Notes: generated by a model not told the origin, from the sequence alone. Shown: positions 9,152-18,438, numbered from the stretch's first letter. The stretch: DNA of 20,016 bases from Azolla pinnata (GCA_037176905.1 JBBBWG010012068.1:1-20016); one strand, 5' to 3'. A program made the numbers and translations.

Positions 9152-9570
9152 AGTTAAAGCTCATAGACAACGATTGACTTGGAAAGACAAGATTTGACGA
9201 CAACGAAAATAAGACAAGACAAAGAAGACTGCAACTATCAAATGCATGGACATTAGAGTACAAGAGCACCGAAAATTGGCGTTTAACCAAATAAGTTTTA
9301 ATGAATGAGTACTCTCGTATTTATAGATCCCTATAGAATATTCTAGAATGTTCTAAAGTACTCTAGATGTTTAATCATTAGATGTCTTAGAATGTTCTAT
9401 AATATTTTAAATATCTTTTAATAATAATAATGCATAAAAAATTATATATCACATATCTTATTATAATAGTTAAAGGTTTTACTCAAATATTAAGAGGTTG
9501 GAAGTTCAAAATAAACTTATATATTAAAATGTATGTCATCATGATAGTGCCTATTGATATCCATTGTCTT
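9152..9570 (-). mobile_element. Insert in the RT relic, possible solo LTR
   Basis: About 400 bp of very A/T-rich, non-coding sequence splits the copia RT. Read on the - strand it has promoter architecture: heat-shock-element palindromes, then TATAAATA, then a leader. GTCAT occurs at both apparent edges (9147-9151 and 9535-9539), which could be a target-site duplication or chance. No clear TG...CA LTR ends are seen, so the solo-LTR call is inference from promoter layout and nested position. Confidence 0.4.
9318..9397 (-). promoter_or_regulatory. Heat-shock-element cluster upstream of a TATA box
   Basis: At 9336-9353 there are four alternating pentamer cores, GAA-TTC-GAA-TTC with two-base spacing, matching the canonical HSE. 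A further GAA-TG-TTC lies at 9390-9397. On the - strand these precede TATAAATA (9325-9318), the order expected for a heat-inducible promoter pointing left. Heat-responsive copia LTRs such as Arabidopsis ONSEN are known to use HSEs. Confidence 0.5.
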
Positions 9571-9756
9571 GAAGAATAGCTAATACATCATTATATATAA
9601 TGATCGGTGTGTACATCGATGATTTACAAATCACTTCCAATTCTAGTACTTTAATGTGGAAGGTGTTTACCTTGGCTAACTCAAGGAGATGTTCCCAATT
9701 AATGATCTTGAGCAACACCAATGATTGTGCCATAGAAGCTATCAACTAATGAATCT

Positions 9757-10130
9757 ATGGAAGAAAAGAAACTTATGAACTCACTTGAAAGCATTATTAG
9801 GTACCTTCTTAGTGCAAGTTCGAATTCATCTGATTCAGTTGCATTTCTCTCTAGATTTATGCAAAATCTAGGAGTTGCTTATTGGAAGGCGCTTAAGTGT
9901 GTCATTTGCTATGTATTTACGTTATACCAAGGACATGGGCTTAACATACAAGTCTTTCCAATCTATCCCAACTTAATGGATGGGTTCAATCTATTAATAT
10001 CCCTCATAAATGGATTGCCTTTAGTTAGATGGATTGGCTCCATTTATGAGGGATATTAATACCTCCGCTTTAACATCAAGAATGGTATTTACACTTGTTG
10101 GTGGGGCTATTGCTTGGTCAGAATATTAAT
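9757..10130 (+). pseudogene. copia RNase H relic
   Basis: AFLSRFMQNLGVAYWKALK at about 9838-9895 matches the copia block before RNase H (SRFMxNPxxxHWxAxKR). VFTLVGGAIAWS at about 10087-10122 matches the TSGYVFTLxGGAISW block. The stretch between them is disturbed by the inverted duplication at 9992-10061 and by a frameshift. The catalytic residues cannot be traced with confidence. Confidence 0.85.
9992..10061. repeat. Perfect 23-bp inverted repeat (hairpin)
   Basis: The arm at 9992-10014 is the exact reverse complement of 10039-10061, with 24 bases between them. The right arm lies in what should be native RNase H sequence, so the left arm is probably an inverted duplication of it. Confidence 0.95.
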
Positions 10131-10320
10131 TAAACACTGATATTAATATTAGATAAATAATTAGAATGACAATCAGAGTTAAAACTAATATTCCTTAAAA
10201 TACCCCTATGATAATAAAATGCTTTAATGTAACACTACTGGTAACTCTTCATGATCACAACAATCGGACAATATTGAATTGCCAACTTTCTACATCTCTG
10301 GTTAATCATCTAATACAACA
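10131..10320. other. A/T-rich spacer between two retroelement relics
   Basis: This follows the RNase H block. It contains a short direct repeat, ATTAAT-TAA and GATATTAATATTAG, at 10124-10153 and no recognisable domain. Confidence 0.4.
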
Positions 10321-10745
10321 TTAAACATTAACCCAAATTTGAGCCCTAGTAAATGAGTGACTTGGAGCATAAATATTCAAAAGCCCCCCATTGATTTGGA
10401 GCATATATTGTGCGCATCCTGGGACCAAAATTCCGTTAAAGACAATATGGAGCCTATACCTTTCATGATTAGAAATGCATACCAGCCCTTGACATGTAAA
10501 TGGTCCAAAGGCCGAAAACCAAAACATTTGCCAATTTCTAGGTAAAATACATTCATACGAATCAATGATCTATCATTTAAATGATATCCTGGAATATCTA
10601 CTACCTTTTTACAAGACACTTTGTGTAATTCTTGCGCCCTTTCCCCTCCTCTATACCCGTCGACATAGTCGCCTAACCCGTGGAAATTTGCACCGATAGA
10701 ATCCTCATTAATTATCCATTTGTCGACAGCCAATATCGCTATCAA
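10321..10745 (-). pseudogene. LINE (non-LTR) endonuclease fragment
   Basis: On the - strand, GGLLNIYAPSHSFTRAQIW (about 10391-10330) matches the hallmark of the AP-type endonuclease of plant LINEs, (L/V)N(V/I)YAP followed some residues later by R-A-x-x-W. It is preceded by a plausible strand, VPGCAQYMLQIN, in the same frame, with an open frame reaching further upstream in a second frame to 10745. A stop follows directly at the 3' side, and no RT is seen downstream on that strand. The upstream part (10530-10745) is unrecognised and included only because a frame stays open. Confidence 0.45.
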
Positions 10746-11310
10746 TTCACCTCATAGAAAAGTTCGTCGAATCGTAATAAGATCATAGAATCTTTTCAGC
10801 CAAAATGGCATGCCCTCCAAGTATAGCTAGAAAAATTATAAAGCGAGTACTTCAAAGCATATGAAAGACTTTAAACTTTTGAGCTAATTTCACATGGTTT
10901 GGGAGTACTTGTGAACCCCCAATTTGATCACGATCGTAAAAAGGACTTGAATAGATATCGACAATCCAGCCAAGTCAACAAAACGAACTCAAGCTTTTGT
11001 GCTGCAGACGGATCATATATTGCGAAGACATTGAGGTGGGTGTGGGCTTCTAGATGCTGGTGCCGGGGTCAAACAGGTCGTGGTGAAAGAGAGGCACAGT
11101 AGTGGAGAATGAGTTGCGAGAACGTGGTTAAGGAAGGATGATTAGAATAATTATCGTATCAGAATTGTTGGCGCACAAACAGGTCGTGATGCGGGGGGCA
11201 AATCTGTCACCTCGTTGTCATCGCCCTCCGGTAAGCGCACATGGAAGTAGTAGGGAAACGGTTATCGATCGAAAACTGTAATATATTGCCGGGCGAGATG
11301 TAATGTTGAC
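10746..11310. other. Intergenic, no supported gene
   Basis: No conserved frame. The 12-mer AAACAGGTCGTG occurs twice (about 11068 and 11176). Composition shifts from A/T-rich to mixed near 11040. The last 100 bases may be the promoter of the candidate transcript that follows. Confidence 0.45.
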
Positions 11311-11317
11311 TATATAA
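11311..11317 (+). promoter_or_regulatory. TATA box
   Basis: TATATAA in the context GACTATATAAGAGACGG, followed about 30 bases later by an A/C-rich region suitable for initiation and then a leader without long structure up to ATG 11485. Confidence 0.5.
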
Positions 11318-11484
11318 GAGACGGTTGCAGGGCGCCATCCAATCATAAACATTAGCTAGCAAGCCTCACCAGATTCAACCGAAAGTTTAGCTGCCTATCA
11401 ATTATACTAGTAATATTCCCGATCTCGACGCGGCGGCGGCGGCGGATCATCGTCAGCGCAAAGTAGTACGGCACATACTAGGCA

Positions 11485-11636
11485 ATGCAGACGCCTGATA
11501 TTCCGGTGACGATCATGACTCGAAGCGCGTTAATCATCGCGGCTCTATCGGTGTTCCGCATGATGGATATGGCAGGACTCGGCGGGCACGCGGCGGCGGC
11601 GGCGGCGGCGGCTGCGAGTCCATCCAATGACACAAG
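11485..11636 (+). CDS. Candidate first exon, Ala-rich small protein
   Basis: The ATG lies 170 bases downstream of a TATA box. The frame encodes a hydrophobic stretch (LIIAALSVF) followed by nine consecutive alanines from a GCG repeat, then SPSNDT, and meets a strong donor AAG/GTATGC at 11634-11642. If unspliced it runs on to a stop at 11845-11847 (120 residues) with composition typical of non-coding sequence, so splicing at 11637 is the better reading. I cannot identify the next exon or any family. A membrane or secreted small protein is one possibility; a fortuitous frame is another. Confidence 0.3.
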
Positions 11637-12190
11637 GTATGCGATACGTATCGGCCGGCATGATCGTATGAGAGCCGAAACGATTAATCCGATAGATAAG
11701 GATCGATTCCACTTGTTAAGATCCAGATCAACCAATTTGGTTCAATTCTCTTCGTCTAACGCTGTACATACGATATTCAAGCATATTAAAGAGGGAAAAT
11801 ATCCTGCCAGCCAGCCTGGCAACCGCAATATGAGCACTAGAACATGAAGGTTGCGGTGCGCAGCAGTAGTATCGAAAACGGTAGGCGAGCGGGAAGATGA
11901 TAGTAGTATGATGCGTGCTTTCGTGCGCACGATGTAACAAGGTCGTCGCATGAAGGCATCTCCTGGCCGAGAGGCCCGGCGGTTCCGCCCTGACAACGAT
12001 ACATTCGGAGCTGCAACGCCCCGAATAGTAGGGGCGCTAGCTAGCGGCACGAAAGATCATCGAATCGATCGCCAAGCGCCTCGACGTTCCATGATCGGGC
12101 CCACGTTGTTGGAATAATGACAATGTCGGCGTCGCTCTCTATCTTGTCGCAATTTATATCGGGCCGATTGATTTTCTCCCAGCCTTTCGT
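11637..12190. other. Possible intron or intergenic sequence
   Basis: This follows the candidate donor. No acceptor and exon pair can be chosen with confidence, and no domain is recognisable on either strand. Confidence 0.35.
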
Positions 12191-12194
12191 TTGC

Positions 12195-12420
12195 GGGGGG
12201 GGGGGGCGGGGGGAGAAGATCAAAGCCTTCTTTAGCAGAGAATTGGGCTTCAGTAGAGAGGAGAATTGGGCTTCGGTAGAGAGGTGCAGAGAAATCAAGC
12301 TAATAATAACAGTGAATGAAGAAAAGGCAAGCGGCAGCAGCAGCAGCAGCAGCCTTTCCTCAGATGAGAAAGAACGACGACAGGCAGAGAGAGTAGAGAG
12401 AGAGAGAGAGAGAGAGAGAA
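12195..12420 (+). repeat. Cluster of simple repeats: G-tract, 23-bp tandem, AGC, GA
   Basis: A G run interrupted by one C lies at 12195-12213. A 23-bp unit is repeated twice at 12238-12260 and 12261-12283 with one mismatch. AGC repeats lie at about 12334-12353 and a GA run at about 12394-12419. The open frame across them is a product of the repeats. Confidence 0.9.
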
Positions 12421-12492
12421 TTGACGCACTTTTGCTGCACATGGGCGTCGGTCTCACGGAGACAGACGAGACAGAGAATATAAAAAATCCTT

Positions 12493-12630
12493 TTATTATC
12501 TATTTATTTACTTATTTACTTATTTACTTATTTACTTATTTACTTATTTACTTATTTGCTTATTTACTTATTTGCTTATTTACTTATTTACTTATTTGCT
12601 TATTTATTTATTTATTTATTTATCTTCATT
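12493..12630 (+). repeat. (TTTA/CTTA)n tetranucleotide array
   Basis: About 130 bases of TATT-TACT-TATT-type tetramers with some TTGC variants, longer than any other simple repeat here. The Leu/Tyr-rich translation is meaningless. Confidence 0.95.
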
Positions 12631-13670
12631 GATTTATTTATGTTGTGTACTCAATGTGTGTGCTCTGTGTACACACACAGCAGCGAAGTGTGCGCTCCCC
12701 CTGTTTTTTTTTTTCTCAATCATTTCTATTATTTATGTGATTGATTTTTCGCCCTTTTTTCCTTCTTTTTTTCTTTTTTGCTCTTCTTTTTCCCCCCTTG
12801 AAAGGGAGAGGGGGGGGGCAATGAGTTAATAATGGCTTGACAGCGACAAGAGAGACCTTCTCTCTCTACACTTTTTTTTTGGGACCCACAAAAGAAAAAC
12901 AAAAAAAAATCCATCCTTTTTTTCGCCTGTCCCTTTTGACCAACATATATATTTATATATATGTAGCTTATATAAATGTTTTATATTAATATTAGGTACG
13001 CAAACACATGTACATAAGTATTGAATTAAACAAATACGGAACTACATCCATACACAACGTACAATACATACGTATGCGTATAATTATACGTACGGCACAC
13101 TAGAGATTTACATTTATTTAGTTGTCTTCTCTTCTACCAAAACAACAAACACGACAAAAAAAAAACAAAAAAATAAATAGCTAAATTCGAGGAGGCCCTC
13201 TTTCTTTTTTTTGTGTGTGTGTGTGTGTGGAAAACCGATCCTTTTGTTTTCTGATTTATTAATAGCTTCGAAGAGCGATGAGAAATGGTAATTTCTTCTC
13301 CTTTTATTGATAATAATATATTGCATCGAAATTATTATATACATGCATTATTATATGATGAGCAATTTGCATGGCCCCATGTTCATTATCCTTCCATGTA
13401 AAAACCCGCATGCATGCATGCATACATGCACACATACATACAATGCAAAAGTGCCATGCCTTCCTTGCCTGGCAAAACTGAGATTCGAACTCCGGTTCAT
13501 TTTATCGCAAAAGCTCAGTTAACATTAGGGGGTTTCTTTCCGCAAAACAACTCTGGATTTGCCCCTCTGGAATTCTCTGGAAATCATAACGAAGAAGAGT
13601 TTCTCGCAAAAACGCCCTAGCGATTCTGTTTGAAGATGTCGCCGCATGTGCTCTCGATAATCCGGCATCC
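12631..13670. other. Low-complexity intergenic DNA, no gene seen
   Basis: Long T and A runs (12703-12717, 12750-12800, 12871-12910, 13156-13175), a short TATATA palindrome near 12945-12963, a GT microsatellite at 13212-13229 and ATGC/CATA words at 13410-13442. No coding or RNA gene could be supported. Confidence 0.55.
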
Positions 13671-13724
13671 GATCGATTGCTTTAGATATAAATGCTCGAT
13701 CGATTGCTTTAGATATAAATGCTC
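13671..13724 (+). repeat. Perfect 27-bp tandem duplication
   Basis: 13671-13697 is repeated without change as 13698-13724. The unit starts GATCGATTGC and ends ATGCTC. Confidence 0.97.
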
Positions 13725-14290
13725 GTAACTTTGGGCCAGAACCCGATTCGGTTTAACACCAGCCTCAGAACTGCGCCTGCCTAGCCTTGTTTCCAATTAA
13801 TCGATCGCTTGTCCCCTCTTCATGCCTGACGATTGGAATCGGATCGTATTCTTAACCTACCTTGGCCCCCCTTTCATTCCTTGGATATTGCTCTAATGTT
13901 TTCATGTGCGTGAGGGCCCAAAACAATGTAAGCGACCAGCAGCGTGGTGACAGCATGCCGCGCTCGAGCATAAATTAGTGATGTTCGACGAAAAGGGGAA
14001 CATGACGGCACTTGAGAGAGGAATGGAGAAAGATACTATGCATTGAAATGGTCCAAAAGAGTACTCTTGTAATCAGAAATATTGGCATATCAAGTTCAAC
14101 TGTATCTGCACTTATATATACACAGACTCTGCTTTCACTATGTAATCATATACGTGATGAAGAATGTTTCAAATAATTAGCTTTGATAAGCATCGAATGA
14201 AATTCATAATTAATTGCATGGCATCCAAAGGTCGAGGGTCAGTAGGTATACTAAGAGGATCCGTAAATTGGTGACAAATATGCTCGAAAA
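13725..14290. other. Intergenic, no gene seen
   Basis: Neither strand holds a frame with recognisable content. A TATATATAC word lies near 14114-14122 without a credible downstream gene. Confidence 0.45.
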
Positions 14291-14299
14291 TTGAACATT

Positions 14300-14425
14300 A
14301 TTACTTCTGCTCCTTCAGCTTGTGCGGGTCCTTATGCTCTGGCTTTGCCTTGGGCTTCTTTAGCCTTTGTAGCTCAATCTGCTGTTGCAGTCCTAGTAGT
14401 TCCTCGCGCGCTTTCGGCTGCTACA
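14300..14425 (-). pseudogene. Possible coding relic, Gln/Lys/Leu-rich helix
   Basis: On the - strand one frame gives a charged, helix-like stretch (ELLGLQQQIELQRLKKPK, then KPEHKDPHKLKEQK) ending in TAA, with stops upstream. The segment is clearly more GC-rich than its surroundings, which hints at former coding sequence. I recognise no family. The + strand frame over the same bases is Ala-rich and looks like the shadow. Confidence 0.25.
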
Positions 14426-14514
14426 CCTGCTCCTTTGGCTTTGTTTAGCGCCATCTCTGGTTTGCAATCAGTCCATATAAGCAAGGTTGTTTGTAATCTT
14501 CAAGTAGGGAGTTA

Positions 14515-15616
14515 TCGAGCCAACAATCTTTGTGCTCTAAGGTAAAGTTATCGAGCATAAAACCATCTCCCCCATTCAACAAATAAACTCTTGAATTTGC
14601 TTATTGCATAAGCGTTTGATGTTAAACTTGGAAGCTTTAGATCTAGCTGCAAGAGAGATATTGATGCTAAGACCTCAAATTTGATTAACCTTTTCATGGG
14701 AACGTAACTAGTCAGAAAAATCGTTGGGCACGGCGAAACACATGACCTCCTTCCCATCAATGTCAGTGAGCGTTACCCATCTGCGATGGTGTCCTAAAAT
14801 GTGTGGACACTACACCACAATTCTTGGGCATCAAAGTGTGGACTCCGATTAACGTTCGGCGTGTGTGTTGTGTTAAATGGACGTCAAGACTCTCCACTTG
14901 TAGCCCTTGTCAACGGCATAAACCCCTTGCAATTGGGGCATGAATACATTTTGCGCTTGTTCCTCAATTTGTGTTTATTGAGCTCTCTCCCTCCCTACTT
15001 GTGGCAGCACCTAGACCAAGAATAACTCTCGCATCTTTTTTTATCCTCGTCATCTTGCCGTTGTGTAGTGTTATGTGGATGTGGCCTTTCCGTCATGTTG
15101 CTATTGTTGCAATGTCCGCATCGCATCAATGCATGCATGATCATGGTGATGCAACAATAGTTGTGGCACATTGGCAGTATCGATGTTGACAACAGATTAA
15201 GCTACCAGAGAAGAAAAACAAGAGTTGAAAGAAAAGGAGGCTACAAACAAGTTCTTGGGTCAATCACTTATGTCAAGGACACCCACCATGCGAAAATATC
15301 TTGTCTTGTTAGGAATAACCGACTAGAACATTTATTCGTCGAAAACCTCCTATAATAGCACTGGGACTAATGGGAGGTTTACTTACGTTCCCAGGTTTTC
15401 GACTCTTAGGTTATAGTACTGGTTATAATATGACTCCCAACATTAGACTCCCTTCCATTAGTACTAGTGGGACTCCTAACATTAAACTCCCTTCCATTGG
15501 TACGAAAATTGTAAGTGCAAGACAACCCCTTGATCGACGATGTCACCCAAAATTGAAACTACCATTGTTTCTTAAACGTGAACACACAAACCATTATAAA
15601 CCCTAACATTCACTAC
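14515..15616. repeat. Tandem unit body A of the tRNA-Ser-linked repeat
   Basis: First of three copies of a body of about 1.1 kb. Shared landmarks with B and C are GAGCATAAAACC(A/G)TCTCCCCC at the left, a CAAAGTGTGGACTC word in the middle, AGACCAAGAATAA near 15010-15024, CCGACTAGAACATTT near 15316, and the right end AGACAACCCCTTGATCGACG at 15520. It diverges from B and C by many substitutions. No function is known. Confidence 0.85.
15432..15509 (+). repeat. 39-bp local tandem duplication in body A
   Basis: Two copies starting at GACTCCCAACATTAGACTCC (15432) and GACTCCTAACATTAAACTCC (15471). It lies at the CATTAGACTCCCTTC landmark that is also duplicated elsewhere in the array. Confidence 0.85.
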
Positions 15617-15698
15617 CGTCACCTGAGAGATTCGAACTCCTCGAGAGGAACCCCATGTACTTAACAAGAATATGCCTTAACCACTCATTCAAAGTTAC
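15617..15698 (-). pseudogene. Decayed tRNA-Ser gene
   Basis: Aligns base for base in length (82 nt) with the intact tRNA-Ser(GCU) at 18139-18220. The T-loop TTCGAAT and the GAGTGGTTAAGGC part of the D-arm survive. The anticodon stem has two mismatches, the anticodon reads GTT instead of GCT, the GCCGAG of the D-stem has become GAATGAG, and the acceptor has an A-G mismatch at the third pair. It is almost certainly not functional. Confidence 0.88.
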
Positions 15699-17005
15699 TT
15701 TGATTTTAACTATAACTTTAAGGAATTCCATACGTTTTAGTCTGTGTGCACATGACAAGAAGTATCACATGCGTACTAGTGTCAGTAATAACGTAGTAGA
15801 AGGATCGAGCTGGCTTACCAGATAAGATAGCCGCAGTTTATAAAATGGTGATGACATCTAGGACAAGAAAAAGTGATCGGCACTTTCCTCAGAGAATGTT
15901 AAACCTCGAATTTTAAACGCATATGTCATTGACCTTTGATTTGCACCCTCGCAATGAAAAGTTAGGCAACCTTATTTGAACCAGATAATCTTTGCGCTCG
16001 AAAGTGACGTTATCCGGCATAAAACCGTTTCCCCCCCCTTAACAAATAAACTCTTAAATTTATTTAGCACGTAAGCGTTTGATGTTAAATTTGAAAGCTT
16101 TAATTCTAGTTACACGTGAGATTTTAATGCTAAGACATTAAAATCGATCAACCAGTCCGTGGAAATGTAACCATTAAGAAAACTCTTTGGGTATGGCGAA
16201 ACACACGACCTCCTTTCCATCAATGTCGGTGAGTGACATTACCCATCCGCGATGTTGTCCTGCAATGTGTGGAAAACCACACCACGGTTCTTCGATGTCA
16301 AAGTGTGGACTCACATTGAGGTTCAGTGTGTGTGCCATGTCAATGGGAGGTCAGGACTCTTCACCTGTGACCCTTGTAAACAACATAACCCCTTACAATT
16401 GGGTCATGAATACGTTTTTCTCTTGTTCTTCAATTTGCGTTTACTCAACTCTCTCTCTTTTACTCGTGACAACAGCCAGACCAAGAATAAGTCTCGCATC
16501 CTTCTTTATCCTCATCATCTTCCCGTTATACAGTGTTATGTGAATGTGACCTCTCCGTCGCGTCACTATCATTGCAAAGTTTAGATCACGTCCATGTTTG
16601 CGGTGATCATGGCGGTGCAACAACAGTTGCAGCACGCAGTGGTAGTAACGATTGAGAGATTGAGTAGCAATATCGGTAGTATTGATGGCGAGAACAGATC
16701 AAGTTGTGACAACACCGTTGTGCTAGACAACGAACAAGAGCCGAAAGACAAGGAGGTTATAGATAACTTCTCGGTTCGATCACTTACACAAGCGACACAC
16801 ACTGTACCAAAATATCTTATCTTGTTTTAAACAACCGACTAGAACATTTTTTTGTGGACAACTTCTTACAAAACTACTCGTTAGCGCGACATGAAACAGT
16901 AGACTCCCTTCCATTTGTACGAAAATTATGAGTGTATAAGACAACCCCTTGATCGATGATGTCGCCTAAATTTAAAATCGTTATTTTTTCTTAAATGTAA
17001 CGACA
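15699..17005. repeat. Tandem unit: tRNA flank plus body B, right end missing
   Basis: 15699-15974 matches the flank of the intact tRNA (18221-18504) through words such as CATGCGTACTAGTGTC and AAAATGGTGATGACATC. Body B follows and matches C closely: a 56-base stretch at 16239-16294 is identical to 18765-18820. The match continues through AGACAACCCCTTGATCGATG and ends near 17005, about 65 bases before a tRNA would be expected. Confidence 0.88.
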
Positions 17006-17104
17006 CTACAAGGTATTGTCGAGTTTAACACATCATTTATCACGAAATGTTTTAAATAAAGTTTCATAAAAATTGCGACAAATTTCGAAACGAGTTTGTG
17101 GTGA

Positions 17105-17400
17105 CTTTTATCACGACCTTTACCGCAAATTTATCGAGATCTTTACAGCTACCTTTATTACGACCATTATCGCGGCCTTTACTTCAAAGTTACTCCGACC
17201 TTTACTTCAAATTTATTACGAGCTTTATTACAAATTTATCGCGATTTTTACCACGACCTTTACTACAAATTTACCGCAAGCCTCACACTATAAATTACCA
17301 TGATTTTTACTACAACCTTTACTGCAATTTTACCACGATCTTCACTTCAAATTTTACCGCGACCTTTATTGTACTTATAGACACGACTCTTACTCTAACT
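17105..17400 (+). repeat. Degenerate 11-12 bp minisatellite
   Basis: Roughly 24 consecutive units with the core TTTAYYRCRAYY. Forms such as TTTACCACGACC and TTTACTACAAA partly alternate, giving a higher-order period of about 23 bp. Units vary by single substitutions and one-base length changes. Confidence 0.85.
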
Positions 17401-17654
17401 TTAGTCACATCCTTTACTAGAAATTTAGCTGCAAATATTTTAATTAAAAGAGAAGATATTTATATTCTATATATTCTTATCTATTTCTTTTGTTTTTTTC
17501 AAATTGAGAACATTTATATCTTTAGAAGCTTTTTCATTTTAGAACCTAAAGAATCTAAGAATTCTTAAAATTATTAAGAAACTCAAGCCTTCACTCCCTA
17601 TTTATACAAGGGGCTTGTCGTAAATTATAGATGACTGCATATTCATCAATATAT

Positions 17655-17776
17655 GTATACATATTACATACATACATATTCACTTGTATATGCATACATA
17701 CATGCATATTCACGTGTATATGCATACATACATATATATTCACCAGTATATGTACATGTTTGATGCATTTTCGAAA
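17655..17776 (+). repeat. 30-bp tandem repeat of TATATGCATACATAC type
   Basis: Units starting at 17687, 17717 and 17747 share the TATATG(C/T)A start and CATATTCAC(G/C) core; a less regular copy precedes them. Further TATACATAC/TACATGTA words continue to about 17880. Confidence 0.85.
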
Positions 17777-17910
17777 GTATATGTATACATACGTACATAT
17801 ACACATAAACATTCATATATTAATATATATTTACATGTAAATGTAGATGTATATCTATATGCAGATGTACAGATGCATATTGATTTGTAGATAGAAAGAT
17901 AATTGGATAA

Positions 17911-18138
17911 TTGCGACTCCTAACATTAGACTCCCTTCTACTTGTACAAAAATTGTGTAAGTGCATGAGACAACCCCTTGATCGACCTAACATTAGACTC
18001 CCTTCTACTTGTACAAAAATTGTGTAAGTGCATGAGACAACCCCTTGATCGACGATATCGCCCAAAATTGAAACTGCCTTTCTCTCTCAAATGTGAAGGC
18101 TCATTTAAACCATTATACACTCCCTTGACTTTCACTGC
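17911..18138. repeat. Unit-end fragment leading to the intact tRNA
   Basis: Matches the last 200 bases of body A: CTAACATTAGACTCCCTTC, GACAACCCCTTGATCGAC, CGCCCAAAATTGAAACT, AACCATTATA and TTCACT(A/G)CCGTCACCTGAG. It lies directly left of the tRNA, as the equivalent segment does beside the decayed tRNA. Confidence 0.88.
17920..18053 (+). repeat. Perfect 67-bp tandem duplication
   Basis: 17920-17986 is repeated exactly as 17987-18053. The unit runs from CTAACATTAG to TTGATCGAC. The lack of differences implies a recent event. Confidence 0.97.
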
Positions 18139-18220
18139 CGTCACCTGAGAGATTCGAACTCTCGCGGGGGAACCCCATGTACTTAGCAGGCACACGCCTT
18201 AACCACTCGGCCAAAGTGAC
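18139..18220 (-). tRNA. tRNA-Ser(GCU)
   Basis: This 82-nt gene reads AGY serine codons. Read on the - strand it has a 7-bp acceptor (GTCACTT with AGGTGAC) and discriminator G. It has a D-arm with GAGTGGTTAAGGC, a 5-bp anticodon stem with loop CTGCTAA (anticodon GCT at 18185-18187), a long class II variable arm (GGGG/CCCC) and a perfect T-stem GAGAG/CTCTC around TTCGAAT. No intron and no encoded CCA are present, as expected for a nuclear gene. The first T4 run downstream is about 70 nt away (complement of 18061-18070), which is far for a Pol III terminator. Confidence 0.96.
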
Positions 18221-18438
18221 TTTGATTTTAGCTAATAAAGCTTCAAACAATTCTATATGGTTTATTCTATGTTCACGTCACAAGATGTACGACATGCGTA
18301 CTAGTGTCGGTAATAACGCAGCGGAAAGATCCGACTGACCCACCACATAACGTAGCCACACTTTGTCAAAATGGTGATGACATCCAAGATGAGAAATAGC
18401 GATCAACATTTTCGTCAAAGAATGTTTGACCTCGAGTT

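Larger units (their letters stand above)
8815..9745 (+). pseudogene. copia reverse transcriptase relic, interrupted
   Basis: 8815-9150 translates to YKAGVVACGFSQIHGVDF, LDVEMIFLYGDLNEEI and VWKINQSLYG, the standard copia RT blocks (K-R-L-V-A-K-G-F, D-V-x-x-A-F-L-x-G and S-L-Y-G-L types). The active-site block reappears only at about 9580-9640 as IGVYIDDLQITSNS. The two parts normally lie about 130 bp apart; here the gap is close to 500 bp because of the insert at about 9152-9570. Several in-frame stops are present. Confidence 0.88.
7915..10130 (+). mobile_element. Decayed Ty1/copia retrotransposon, pol region
   Basis: Integrase, reverse transcriptase and RNase H follow each other in the copia order on the + strand, all broken by stops and frameshifts. 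There is no gag, no recognised primer-binding site and no matching pair of LTRs in the window, so both ends are missing or unrecognisable. The copy is interrupted by an unrelated insert at about 9152-9570 and altered by a local inverted duplication at 9992-10061. It is old and cannot be mobile. Confidence 0.9.
17006..17910. other. Insert between body B and the next tRNA unit
   Basis: About 900 bp not shared with the other units. It contains two minisatellites (17105-17400 and 17655-17776) and A/T-rich filler, and no open frame with recognisable content. It replaces the expected unit end and tRNA of body B. Confidence 0.7.

Noticed and set aside
12117..12632. 171-codon + strand frame with Ser, Glu-Arg and Leu-Tyr tracts
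   Set aside because: It is produced by AGC, GA and TTTA/CTTA simple repeats in succession; no domain and no codon signal.
13470..13515. tRNA-like T-arm word GAGATTCGAACTCCGG
   Set aside because: The flanks do not pair into acceptor or anticodon stems, and the nearby AGCTCAGTT resembles an A box only on the other strand.
14291..14545. 84-codon Ala-rich + strand frame
   Set aside because: It ends inside repeat body A and looks like the complement of a charged helix on the - strand.
17098..17568. 156-codon + strand frame rich in Thr, Phe and Leu
   Set aside because: It is the 11-12 bp minisatellite read in one frame.
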